25,223 bases of DNA from contig DBEYOB010000042.1 of the NCBI GenBank assembly GCA_048173955.1, positions 1-25,223 on the forward strand. Direction: 5' to 3'. Position 1 is the stretch's first letter; each line of letters starts with the position of its first letter. This document shows positions 7,401 through 14,310 of this stretch, one piece after another. The stretch comes from CAZUFB01 sp048173955. GTDB lineage: Bacteria > Actinomycetota > Coriobacteriia > Coriobacteriales > UMGS124. A program made the position numbers and the translations under genes. The notes beneath the pieces were generated by a model. That model was not told the origin of the DNA, made no database searches, and was given only the letters and a program-made list of their open reading frames with translations.

Positions 7401-8324
7401 CTAGTCGCGCGACATGCGCACCAGCCGCTCCATCACGTCGGCGATGTCCCCCGTCACGGTCAGGGAACGGCCCTCGAGCTGCCGCGGCTCGCTCGCTTTG
7501 CCCACATTGACGCGCAGATAGAAGGCGTTGGGGTTCTTGCGCGTCATATCCCAGAACGGCAGCTCGATGACACTTGGCGTCATGCCGCCCACCCCAAGTT
7601 CGAGAAGCACCACGCGCCCGCCGCCATCGAGCGCCTCGGAGACAAACCGCTCGTAGCGCCGCTTTCCGTCAAGCCATGCCTCGCCTTCGAGAAAACCCTC
7701 GTCGCGCACCCACGGTGCCATAAGCCAACCGCATTCCGGGCATCGTGGCAGCAGCTCGCTCGGAGCCGACACGCCGTCGGCGCCCAATGCCGCAAGAATC
7801 GGCGCCATGGCGTCGGCAGCGGGAACCAGCTCGTCGCAACACGGCTGGCTGCACTGCAGAAAGCCGAAGTCTCCCTGAAAGAGCCAGACGTGCTCGCAGG
7901 GAAACGCCCGACGCACCTGGCCGTCGACGTTGGTGGTCAGCACGAAGTGGTCGCGCCCCTCGAGCAACTCGCGCAGTTGGCGATAGGGCGTGCCGACGGG
8001 ACATTCCTCCATATACGAGATGCAGGAGGCGAGAAAGCCCCAGCGCTCCTCGTTGGTCGCATAGAGATGATAGAACCCGTCCATAAGCGTCGAGAATCCG
8101 TGCGACTTTTCGAAGGGGGCAAAGCGACCGCCCTCGTCGAACTCCGGGATGCGGTGATAGTGGTCGTACCCGCACGCGCTCGACATGCCCGAGCCGATGC
8201 CGACCACCACGGCGTCGGCTTCGACGAGCACTCGAGCCGCCCGCTCGACCGCCGCGGCATATGCAGCCCCGTTCGGCCGGGCAGCGGCGTCTTCCGCGCC
8301 CAGGTGCTGGGCGTACAGCCCCAT
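7401..8324 (-). CDS. SirTM-like sirtuin (SIR2 family), copy B
   Basis: Predicted 307 aa from the ATG at 8324, which overlaps the stop of copy C as TGATG and so is likely translationally coupled; an ATG at 8336 gives 311 aa and cannot be excluded. Numbered from 8336: the NAD site is GIGSGMSSACG (46-56), the TTNVD Asn is N136, and Q154 in FQGDFG replaces the catalytic His. Zinc cysteines are C162/C166 and C199/C202, R211 is retained, and ELGVGGMTP is at ~246-254. All SirTM marker residues are present, so this copy looks catalytically competent. A 7 bp hairpin (CGCGCGA 7391-7397, complement 7405-7411) surrounds the stop codon and may shape expression of copy A downstream. The substrate is unknown. 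Confidence 0.85.
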   Translation of the reverse strand: MGLYAQHLGAEDAAARPNGAAYAAAVERAARVLVEADAVVVGIGSGMSSACGYDHYHRIPEFDEGGRFAPFEKSHGFSTLMDGFYHLYATNEERWGFLASCISYMEECPVGTPYRQLRELLEGRDHFVLTTNVDGQVRRAFPCEHVWLFQGDFGFLQCSQPCCDELVPAADAMAPILAALGADGVSAPSELLPRCPECGWLMAPWVRDEGFLEGEAWLDGKRRYERFVSEALDGGGRVVLLELGVGGMTPSVIELPFWDMTRKNPNAFYLRVNVGKASEPRQLEGRSLTVTGDIADVMERLVRMSRD

Positions 8325-9274
8325 CAGTCCGCCCATGGGTTCACCCGTCCCTCGCCGCGGGTCGCACTGCAGGCCGCCGCCGTGCCGCTGTTCGCCCCGG
8401 CCAGGGCGGCGAGGTCGACCAGCGCCGCCCCCAAATCGCCCGTAACCGCCATGGCCCGCTCCCCCATACCCGCCGGCAGTTGAGCCTCCTCGCGGTTGAA
8501 CGCAACGTACATCGCATGCGGTGCGTTGGAGACGTAGCGCATGAGCGGCAGTTTGATGGCCTGGTTGCGCTGGCCGACACCGAGCTCGAGCACGAGCACG
8601 CGCTCACCGCGGTGGGCGTCGAGGAACGCTCCGAAACGCGAACGCTGGTCGCGGTGGCGTGCCAACGGGAAAAGGACGCGCTCGTCGCCCACCATGACAT
8701 CGAGCGGGGCGCCGCAGCGCGGGCAGCGCGGCAGCAGGTCCGCCGGAACGGTCAAGGAGACGCATGCACGCTCAAACAAGGGCTCGACGAACGGAAGCGC
8801 ATCGTAGCAGGCCTCGCCGCAGCCACCGCCGTCGCAGTCCGCCGCATCGCAGCCTGCCGTACAACGCAGATATGCGTAGCTGCCCTCAGTTTCGAAGATC
8901 GCGCCGTCATCGAACCCCGCCCGCTCGAACCGCCCGTTGCAGTTGCAGGTGATCACAAAGCGCGGCAGGCCGGCAGTGAGCGCATCGAGCGCCTCCATGA
9001 CCTGCGATGGTTTGTAGCTGCGGAAGCCGTAGTCGATAAGCCGCACCAAAAACGCCCAGCGCGCTTCTTCGCCCCCCCAACGCGCCATAAGGCCTTGAAG
9101 CATGCTTGTCAGGCCATAGGTGCGATGAAAGTCGCCGAACAGGCGCATGAACTCCGCGTCGGCCGCAAACTGGTTGTAGCCGTCGGCGATATCGAAGCCG
9201 TTGCTCGCCGCGACAACCACGGCGTCGGCGTCGCGGAGCATCTCCGCGACCCGTCTGATTCCACCCTGTCCCAT
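8324..9274 (-). CDS. Degenerate SirTM-like sirtuin, copy C
   Basis: Predicted 316 aa, first gene of the sirtuin cluster. The start at 9274 is chosen from GGAGGG nine bases upstream; the frame is open to 9379 but has no Shine-Dalgarno sequence or family similarity there. The overall SirTM fold pattern is kept: C138/C142 and C184/C187 for zinc, PADLLPRCPRCG, and VLELGVGQRN. The active site is altered: the NAD signature reads AASNGFDIADG (22-32) instead of GxGxGxSxAxG, E130 stands in the catalytic Gln position, V195 stands in place of the conserved Arg, and TTNxD reads TCNCN. An extra Cys-rich insertion lies at ~142-156. The long intact frame and coupled translation argue against simple decay. 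A non-catalytic partner or regulator of copies A and B is a reasonable guess. Confidence 0.78.
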   Translation of the reverse strand: MGQGGIRRVAEMLRDADAVVVAASNGFDIADGYNQFAADAEFMRLFGDFHRTYGLTSMLQGLMARWGGEEARWAFLVRLIDYGFRSYKPSQVMEALDALTAGLPRFVITCNCNGRFERAGFDDGAIFETEGSYAYLRCTAGCDAADCDGGGCGEACYDALPFVEPLFERACVSLTVPADLLPRCPRCGAPLDVMVGDERVLFPLARHRDQRSRFGAFLDAHRGERVLVLELGVGQRNQAIKLPLMRYVSNAPHAMYVAFNREEAQLPAGMGERAMAVTGDLGAALVDLAALAGANSGTAAACSATRGEGRVNPWAD

Positions 9275-9379
9275 CTGCGCTCGCCCTCCTGCAAACGGCA
9301 TCCGTCGTGTTGTTGGCATCCGCCGCATCGTCGACATCTGCCGTCGTAATCCTTGCTGTAATTTTCTTTCCGACAGCAA

Positions 9380-9408
9380 ATAGTAACAGGGTGGCCTTGC
9401 GCTGGCAA
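9380..9408 (-). promoter_or_regulatory. Promoter of the sirtuin cluster
   Basis: Read on the minus strand: TTGCCA (9403-9408), 17 bases, then TACTAT (9380-9385), preceded by TGT as an extended -10. The spacing is canonical. It lies about 105 bases upstream of the copy C start. Confidence 0.6.
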
Positions 9409-9411
9409 GGC

Positions 9412-9420
9412 TGTTATAAT
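9412..9420 (+). promoter_or_regulatory. Extended -10 promoter of the Rrf2 gene
   Basis: TGTTATAAT is a perfect extended -10 (TGnTATAAT) with no clear -35. It overlaps the back of the minus-strand promoter, so the two promoters would compete for polymerase. It lies 53 bases before the Rrf2 start codon. Confidence 0.65.
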
Positions 9421-9473
9421 TTTAACGACAGCAAATCATATGCGATGGCTTCACCGGGCGGAGCGGAGGTCAC

Positions 9474-9935
9474 ATGGCGTATTCCACCAAGCTGAGCGAT
9501 GCGCTGCATCTGCTGGTATTCGTCGAAACAGGTCAGGGAAGCGACCTTTCGAGCGAGGCGATCGCTCGCAGCCTCGCCTGCAATCCGGCGTCGGTGCGCC
9601 AGCTCATGGGACGTTTGCGCAAAGCCGGACTTCTCGCCTCCGTCACCGGCCACGCCATGCCACGCCTCGCCCGCAACGCCGCGGACATCACGATGCTCGA
9701 CGTCTACCGGGCAGTCGAGGGCGAAAAGCCCCTGCTCCACCTGGACACCCATACCAATCCGGCATGCGGCGTGGGGATGAACGTTCAGGTAGTGATTGGC
9801 GAGCATTTTCAGGACGTGCAGCGCGCCGCCGAAGAGGCCATGGCCCACGTAACGTTGGCCGTCATCATCGCAGGGTTTCTCGAGCGCGCCGGAAAAGCCC
9901 AGCCTCTCGCGGACGCCCCCTCTTCGGCTGGCTAG
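9474..9935 (+). CDS. Rrf2-family transcriptional regulator
   Basis: Predicted 153 aa, the usual length for the family. The N-terminal winged helix-turn-helix covers ~5-60 (SSEAIARSLACNPASVRQL, recognition helix around 38-50), then the family hairpin and a dimerisation helix. There are only two cysteines (C36 and C98), so the three-Cys iron-sulfur site of IscR/NsrR types is absent; this resembles YwnA-type Rrf2 proteins that sense small molecules or redox state. The start has GGAGGT five bases or so upstream. It is divergent from the three sirtuin genes, and the shared intergenic region has repeated CGACAGCAAAT words, so it probably controls them and itself. Its stop codon overlaps the convergent VanZ gene by the four bases CTAG. 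Confidence 0.88.
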   Translation: MAYSTKLSDALHLLVFVETGQGSDLSSEAIARSLACNPASVRQLMGRLRKAGLLASVTGHAMPRLARNAADITMLDVYRAVEGEKPLLHLDTHTNPACGVGMNVQVVIGEHFQDVQRAAEEAMAHVTLAVIIAGFLERAGKAQPLADAPSSAG

Positions 9936-10972
9936 ATGTAGTCGTACGGCATGCGGCGTGCAGCCAGGTAGAACAGTCCGAACATCCACCAGGTGAACGG
10001 CAGTGTGAGGCACGCAAAGCCTAGCACGGCCAGACGTACGAGGTAGAACAGAGCACGCCGACCGGCCGTGCGTCCGCGCGTCTCGCAGCTCATGCGCACA
10101 AACCCGCCGCCCGGCGTCTCTCCCCCGTGCGTCCACGGCAGCACCCACTCCACCAGTGCGAACACGGCAACGGCCACAGCAAGCACCCAGGGCCAGTCGA
10201 ACCAGCGCGCGCGGAGCGCCTCGCCGCCGGGCATGGAGCGCAGCACTAGCTCTATCGCCACGCACAGCACGGTCGTAATCAGCCCCACAAGCAGCATGTC
10301 GAGCGCAAACGCCACGCAACGGCGGACGAGTCCCGGAGCATGCGTGACCTCGCCCGGCTCTGCCAGCGCCCCGGGCGGCAGAACGCGGCCCAGCAGCCAC
10401 GAGCACATCCAACCGAGCGCCGCGCCCGAGGTGTTCCACATGAGGTCGTTCACGTCGGCCGTGCGATAGGCGTACGGGTACATGCCGAACAGACCCGTTC
10501 CCTGAGCCGCCTCGATGGCAAACGACGCAAGGAAGCCGAGAAGAACCGACGGGACGAAACCCAGACGCAGCAGACGTCCCGCAATGAACCCGAACGGCAT
10601 GAAGAACACCACATTGAAGGCAATCTGCGGCAGGACGCTCAGGCCCTCCCGGCGCAGGTCGTCAACAAAGGCCAGCGGATCGAGCTGCCAAGGGACGCCG
10701 TAGGTGATACCCGGACCGGACGTCCCATCGGGCGGCGGGTAGAGCGTGAAGAATCCCAGACCGAGCACATAGAGCACGGCCAGATAGGTGGCAACGACCG
10801 ATGCAAACTTGAGGCGTCCGTCGCGATGGTACAGGTACGCAAGGATGGGCAGCGTGGCGGCAAACGACGCGAAGGGCCACAGGGCAAGTGCAGCGAGAAA
10901 GCTCTCGCTGTAGCCGCTCAGGAAATCCTTGACGAGCGACGCCGCGCCCGACAGCCCAAAACCGTGCCCCAT
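9932..10972 (-). CDS. VanZ-like / RDD fusion membrane protein
   Basis: Predicted 346 aa. The N-terminal half has four to five hydrophobic spans with VanZ-family features: FFTLYPP, NVVFFMPFGFIAG and the DVNDLMWNTSGAALGW segment. From about residue 215 a second module begins with RRCVAFALDMLLVG, typical of RDD-domain proteins (Arg and two Asp-type positions in a membrane pair), with three more spans. VanZ proteins are linked to resistance to lipoglycopeptides or antimicrobial peptides; RDD proteins are often ion antiporter-like. The combined function is unknown. The start at 10972 has GAAAGGA upstream at rather long spacing. The gene is convergent with Rrf2 and has no co-directional close neighbour upstream. 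Confidence 0.82.
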   Translation of the reverse strand: MGHGFGLSGAASLVKDFLSGYSESFLAALALWPFASFAATLPILAYLYHRDGRLKFASVVATYLAVLYVLGLGFFTLYPPPDGTSGPGITYGVPWQLDPLAFVDDLRREGLSVLPQIAFNVVFFMPFGFIAGRLLRLGFVPSVLLGFLASFAIEAAQGTGLFGMYPYAYRTADVNDLMWNTSGAALGWMCSWLLGRVLPPGALAEPGEVTHAPGLVRRCVAFALDMLLVGLITTVLCVAIELVLRSMPGGEALRARWFDWPWVLAVAVAVFALVEWVLPWTHGGETPGGGFVRMSCETRGRTAGRRALFYLVRLAVLGFACLTLPFTWWMFGLFYLAARRMPYDYI

Positions 10973-11177
10973 GCCAAATCGATCCTTTCCGCTTCTCTAG
11001 CGCGGGGTTCCGCGCATATCAATCGTTCCCATGGAGCTTCGCGCATTTTAGACGACCCATCCGCATTGTCGCGCTCGGACAGTGGCGGCGCCATCGATGT
11101 TGCTTACAAAAAGGACTCCTTGGCTTACAAAGCGGGAAGGGAACAGGGCAAGGAAGAGGCGTACGGGGCGCATGGTC

Positions 11178-11230
11178 TTTTCCGACAGAAAATCGGGGCC
11201 GGCGTAGCAGATCGCACGGGTGTGCATGAC
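11178..11230 (+). repeat. ~50 bp dispersed repeat, pair A, plus-oriented
   Basis: Shares with the other copies the order TTCCGAC, AAAATCGGGG, GCGTAGCA, ATCG, ACGGGT(A/G)TGCATG. It faces the inverted copy at 11374-11424. Unlike the plus copies of pairs B and C it does not follow a plus-strand gene. Confidence 0.75.
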
Positions 11231-11373
11231 AAAAACGGGGCGTCAGGTTCGCACCGACGACGCCCGCAACAGGCAAGCAATGACGTCATTTGGCATTTTC
11301 GCAGGTAGATGCCACTCTGGTATCCTATTCGCGATTGCCCTTCTTCGACGAGACCCCCGCAACGCCCCACATA

Positions 11374-11424
11374 GTCGCGCATACCCGAACGATCTGCTAC
11401 GAACAGGCGAAATCCCGTCGAAAG
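11374..11424 (-). repeat. ~50 bp dispersed repeat, pair A, minus-oriented
   Basis: On the minus strand it reads TTTCGACGGGATTTCGCC, CGTAGCAGATCG, CGGGTATGCGCG. It starts about 60 bases downstream of the stop codon of the minus-strand MFS gene, in the same direction as that gene. Confidence 0.75.
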
Positions 11425-11484
11425 AGCCGCCGTCGAAGCGGTCGCCCCCTTGACACCGGCCCGACCGCCCCGGCGCCACGGCCC

Positions 11485-12693
11485 TCAGTGCCGCCCCGGC
11501 AACCGCATGCCAGCGCGCCTCCGCGGCCTCCATCCTTTGAGCCGCATGAGCGCGAGGAACGCCCCGAGCACCGCCAAGCTCAGCACGAGAAGCACCACCG
11601 GGAACAGCCAGAAGCCGAACGCCTGGCCCAGCACGCCAAAGAGCGGCGCAATGGCGAGCGACCCCACATAGGAGGCGGCCATCTGCACGCCGACCACAGA
11701 TTGGGAGAGGTCGCGGCCGAAGAGGCGCGGCGTGAGGTGGAGCATGTTGGGATAGAGCGGGCTGTTGCCAAAGCCCACGAGGAAAAGCCCCACCGGCGCC
11801 GCCGAAAGCGGCAGGGGCATCAGCAGCGAGACGATTGCCGCCAGGGTGACGAGCTGGCCGACGCCCACGAGCTGCCTGCTCGTGAAGCGGTTGGCGAGCA
11901 GGCCGGAGAGGAAGCGGCCGAGCGCCATGCCGACGAAGTAGACCGTCACCATGCCGGCGGCGTCGCCCGCGCCCATGCCGCGCGCGTTGACGAGGTAGCT
12001 CGCGGCCCACGTATTGCAGATGGCCTCGATGGCGACCGACCCCAGAAAGACAAGGCATGCCAGCCGCACGTCGGCGCGCTGGAGGAGCGCGGCGGGGCTC
12101 ACCGTGCGAGGCGCCGCGGTCTCCTCCCCCGCGTCCCCCGAAGATCGACCGACCTTGCCCCACAAAGGAAGGACCGCGACGGTGAGGAGGGCGATCGCCA
12201 CCTGGCAGGCGGTCGCGCCCAGATAGCCGGCGCGCCACGAGCCGGCGGCGAGCGCGACCGACATGATGAGCGGGCTCACCGTGATGCCCACGCCGTAGGC
12301 GCAATGCAGAAAGTTCATGTGCGCCGCCTTGTAGTGCAGCGCAACGTAGTTGTTGAGCGCCGTGTCGATGGCGCCGGCGCCCAAACCCAGCGGCACGGCA
12401 AACACGCACAGCCACAGGTAGCTCGGCGCGAGGGCAAAGCCCAGCAGCGCCAACGCAGTGAGCGCGGTTGAGACGGCGGTGACCCTGCCCGTTCCAAAGC
12501 GGTTGATCACTGTGGCGGAGGCGAGGCTTGAGGCGATGGTCCCGCACGAGACGACCATGGTGACGACGGAGCCCAGCGAGACCGGTAGGTCAAAGTCACC
12601 GTAGATGGCCGGCCACGCCGCACCGAACAGCGAGTCGGGGATGCCGAGGCCCACAAAGGCGGCATAGATGACGATGAGGAGAACGGTGGACAT
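11485..12693 (-). CDS. MFS transporter
   Basis: Predicted 402 aa with twelve hydrophobic segments in two six-span halves. The segment GLGAGAIDTALNNYVALHY (~102-120) is typical of the fucose-permease-like branch of the major facilitator superfamily, and a cytoplasmic loop rich in charged residues lies between spans 6 and 7 (~190-207). It begins directly with a membrane span and ends in an Arg-rich cytoplasmic tail. The ATG at 12693 has GGAGGT a few bases upstream. It stands alone on the minus strand, followed about 60 bases later by the minus-oriented repeat of pair A. Substrate cannot be told from sequence; sugars or drugs are both possible. Confidence 0.87.
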   Translation of the reverse strand: MSTVLLIVIYAAFVGLGIPDSLFGAAWPAIYGDFDLPVSLGSVVTMVVSCGTIASSLASATVINRFGTGRVTAVSTALTALALLGFALAPSYLWLCVFAVPLGLGAGAIDTALNNYVALHYKAAHMNFLHCAYGVGITVSPLIMSVALAAGSWRAGYLGATACQVAIALLTVAVLPLWGKVGRSSGDAGEETAAPRTVSPAALLQRADVRLACLVFLGSVAIEAICNTWAASYLVNARGMGAGDAAGMVTVYFVGMALGRFLSGLLANRFTSRQLVGVGQLVTLAAIVSLLMPLPLSAAPVGLFLVGFGNSPLYPNMLHLTPRLFGRDLSQSVVGVQMAASYVGSLAIAPLFGVLGQAFGFWLFPVVLLVLSLAVLGAFLALMRLKGWRPRRRAGMRLPGRH

Positions 12694-12840
12694 GCGACCT
12701 CCGACTTAGGCCAACCTGCATGCGGCGGTTGCATCGAGGCACGGAATCGGCGAGCGCCGGGCAAGCTCGTCATCGTGCGTGACCGCGTAAGTATAGCGCT
12801 TTGGGTAGAGAGGTGCTGCAGGGCCAGGACATGCGTCGGC

Positions 12841-12936
12841 AGCTACCGCATCTACTTCCACGTCGACCAAGAGGCCCATCGAGTGGATATCGTATACTTC
12901 TTCCACGTCGGGCAGGACGCCGCGCTCCACATCGAA
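12841..12936 (+). pseudogene. Remnant of a RelE/ParE-type toxin
   Basis: The frame starting at 12841 reads SYRIYFHVDQEAHRVDIVYF (in one piece of 20) followed by FHVGQDAALHIEE. This is the C-terminal strand-strand-helix pattern of RelE/ParE toxins, where a hydrophobic RxxY strand is followed by H.R-type residues. The N-terminal half is missing: the frame upstream has no similarity and no antitoxin gene lies nearby. It sits just before the AlkA gene. Identification rests on about 32 residues. Confidence 0.5.
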
Positions 12937-12985
12937 GAATCGAACCGACGCGCTCCTTGGAATAGGGCGACACCGGGAGGGTCCC

Positions 12986-13657
12986 ATGGCCTACTTTGCA
13001 TACGGCGCCAAAGAGCTCGACCACCTGCGCTCGCGCGACGAACGGCTCGCTGCGGCCATCGACGCCATAGGCCCTGTGGAGCGCGAGGTCGATCCGGACC
13101 TGTTTTCGTCGGTCGCGCACCACATCATCGGCCAGCAGATATCCACCAAGGCCCAGGCCACCATCTGGACACGCATGCGGGAGCGCCTCGGCACGGTGAC
13201 GTCCGCGACCGTGCTCGCCGCCGGGCGCGACGACCTGCAGGCGCTCGGCATCACATTCCGCAAGGCGGACTACCTGCTCGACTTCGCACAGCGCGTCGCA
13301 AGCGGGGAGTTCGACCTCGACGCCGTGCGTGCGATGCCCGACGAGGAGGCCATCGCGGCGCTCTCGTCGCTTGCGGGCGTCGGACGCTGGACGGCCGAGA
13401 TGATCCTGCTCTTTTGCCTGCAGCGCCCCGACGTGCTGGCCTACGACGACCTCGCCATCCAACGCGGCATGCGCATGCTCTACCACCACCGCCGCATCAC
13501 GCCGCAGCTCTTTGCCAAGTACCGACGCCGTTACTCCCCCTGCGGCAGCGTGGCGAGCCTGTACCTGTGGGCGATTGCCGGTGGTGCGATACCCGATCTG
13601 CGCGACTGGGCGTCCAAGACGAAGAAGCCGGCCGTGAAGAAGGCGGTGGCCAAATGA
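12986..13657 (+). CDS. DNA-3-methyladenine glycosylase II, AlkA-like
   Basis: Predicted 223 aa, shorter than E. coli AlkA because the N-terminal TBP-like domain is absent, as in many bacterial forms. The HhH-GPD fold is clear: HIIGQQIS..A (47-56), the helix-hairpin-helix LAGVGRWTA (129-137), and the catalytic Asp in LAYDDLAIQRG (D154 or D155). It removes alkylated bases such as 3-methyladenine from DNA. A Lys-rich tail (~211-223) follows the domain. GGGAGGG precedes the start codon. The stop codon overlaps the methyltransferase start as ATGA, so the two alkylation-repair proteins are made together. Confidence 0.92.
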   Translation: MAYFAYGAKELDHLRSRDERLAAAIDAIGPVEREVDPDLFSSVAHHIIGQQISTKAQATIWTRMRERLGTVTSATVLAAGRDDLQALGITFRKADYLLDFAQRVASGEFDLDAVRAMPDEEAIAALSSLAGVGRWTAEMILLFCLQRPDVLAYDDLAIQRGMRMLYHHRRITPQLFAKYRRRYSPCGSVASLYLWAIAGGAIPDLRDWASKTKKPAVKKAVAK

Positions 13658-14268
13658 CGGCAGACAGGCAGATGGCGATGACAACGCAAGCGTATGCCTC
13701 GCCGCTCGGCACGGTCGTGCTTGCGGCAGACGACTTGGGGCTGACGGGCCTCTGGTTCGAGGGACAGAAGTATTTTGGCCGCTTCGGATCGACGGGGCTC
13801 GTCGTTAGCCGGGACGTAGCGGACGCTGTCGGGGACACCCGGGCGCGCGAACAAGTGCACGGAGCGGCCGATGGGCACATCGCCGCAGCATGCGCATGGC
13901 TCGATGCCTACTTTGCCGGCAAGCGCCCGTCCGAGACGCCTCCGCTCCATCTGCTCGGCACGCCCTTCCAGCTCGAGGTGTGGAACCTGCTCCTCGCAAT
14001 CCCCTATGGGCAGACGACGAGCTACGGGGCGCTCGCGCATGAGCTGGAGCGGCAGCGGGCCCAGTGCGCCGATTCCCTCGGACAGCGCCCTGACGGGCAG
14101 AACCCAACGCGGATCTCCGCACGCGCCGTGGGCGGGGCGGTGGGGCGCAATCCCGTGTCGATCATCGTGCCGTGCCACCGCGTGCTCGGCGCAAACGGCA
14201 GCATCACCGGCTACGCCGGCGGACTCGAACGCAAAAAGGCGCTCCTCGCACTGGAACAGAGAAGGTAG
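13654..14268 (+). CDS. ogt: Methylated-DNA–protein cysteine methyltransferase
   Basis: Predicted 204 aa. The C-terminal domain has the active-site IVPCHRV motif with C174 as methyl acceptor, the FQ.EVW..L..IPYG.T.SYG helix (105-125) and ARAVGGAVGRNP (156-167) forming the DNA-binding and asparagine-hinge region. It repairs O6-methylguanine by suicidal methyl transfer. The start at 13654 overlaps the glycosylase stop (ATGA); in-frame ATGs at 13672 and 13678 are alternatives. Odd feature: about 18-20 extra residues (~132-154, containing QRPDGQNPTR) lie between the SYG.LA helix and ARAVGG, where most relatives have a short NPKA-type turn. The symbol ogt is used for the family type; ada-like regulatory domains are absent. 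Confidence 0.9.
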   Translation: MTADRQMAMTTQAYASPLGTVVLAADDLGLTGLWFEGQKYFGRFGSTGLVVSRDVADAVGDTRAREQVHGAADGHIAAACAWLDAYFAGKRPSETPPLHLLGTPFQLEVWNLLLAIPYGQTTSYGALAHELERQRAQCADSLGQRPDGQNPTRISARAVGGAVGRNPVSIIVPCHRVLGANGSITGYAGGLERKKALLALEQRR

Positions 14269-14310
14269 AGAGGAACGCCCGCAAGGGTATTCCATGACCC
14301 GGACGGCACG

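Larger units (their letters stand above)
9353..9436. promoter_or_regulatory. Operator-like repeats in the sirtuin/Rrf2 divergent region
   Basis: TTGCTGT (9353-9359) and its complement ACAGCAA (9373-9379) form a 7-13-7 dyad. The longer word CGACAGCAAAT occurs twice directly (9371-9381 and 9426-9436). The first copy abuts the minus-strand -10 and the second sits near the expected plus-strand transcription start. The placement over both divergent promoters fits autoregulation and sirtuin control by the Rrf2 protein. Binding is inferred. Confidence 0.5.
10973..11484. other. Intergenic region holding repeat pair A
   Basis: No credible gene. It holds two direct GGCTTACAAA-like words near 11101-11130, the inverted pair of ~50 bp repeats (11178-11230 and 11374-11424), and between them a 7 bp hairpin GGGCGTC (11238-11244) / GACGCCC (11259-11265) and the palindrome TGACGTCA (11281-11288). 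Frames read through it look like chance translations of the repeats. Confidence 0.6.

Noticed and set aside
10340..11308. Plus-strand frame opposite the VanZ gene
   Set aside because: The minus strand encodes membrane spans with VanZ/RDD features; the plus frame is Arg/Gln-rich noise that ends in a repeat.
12775..14268. One open frame joining the toxin remnant to the methyltransferase
   Set aside because: Between the two it runs out of frame through the AlkA gene; the methyltransferase has its own ATGA-coupled start.
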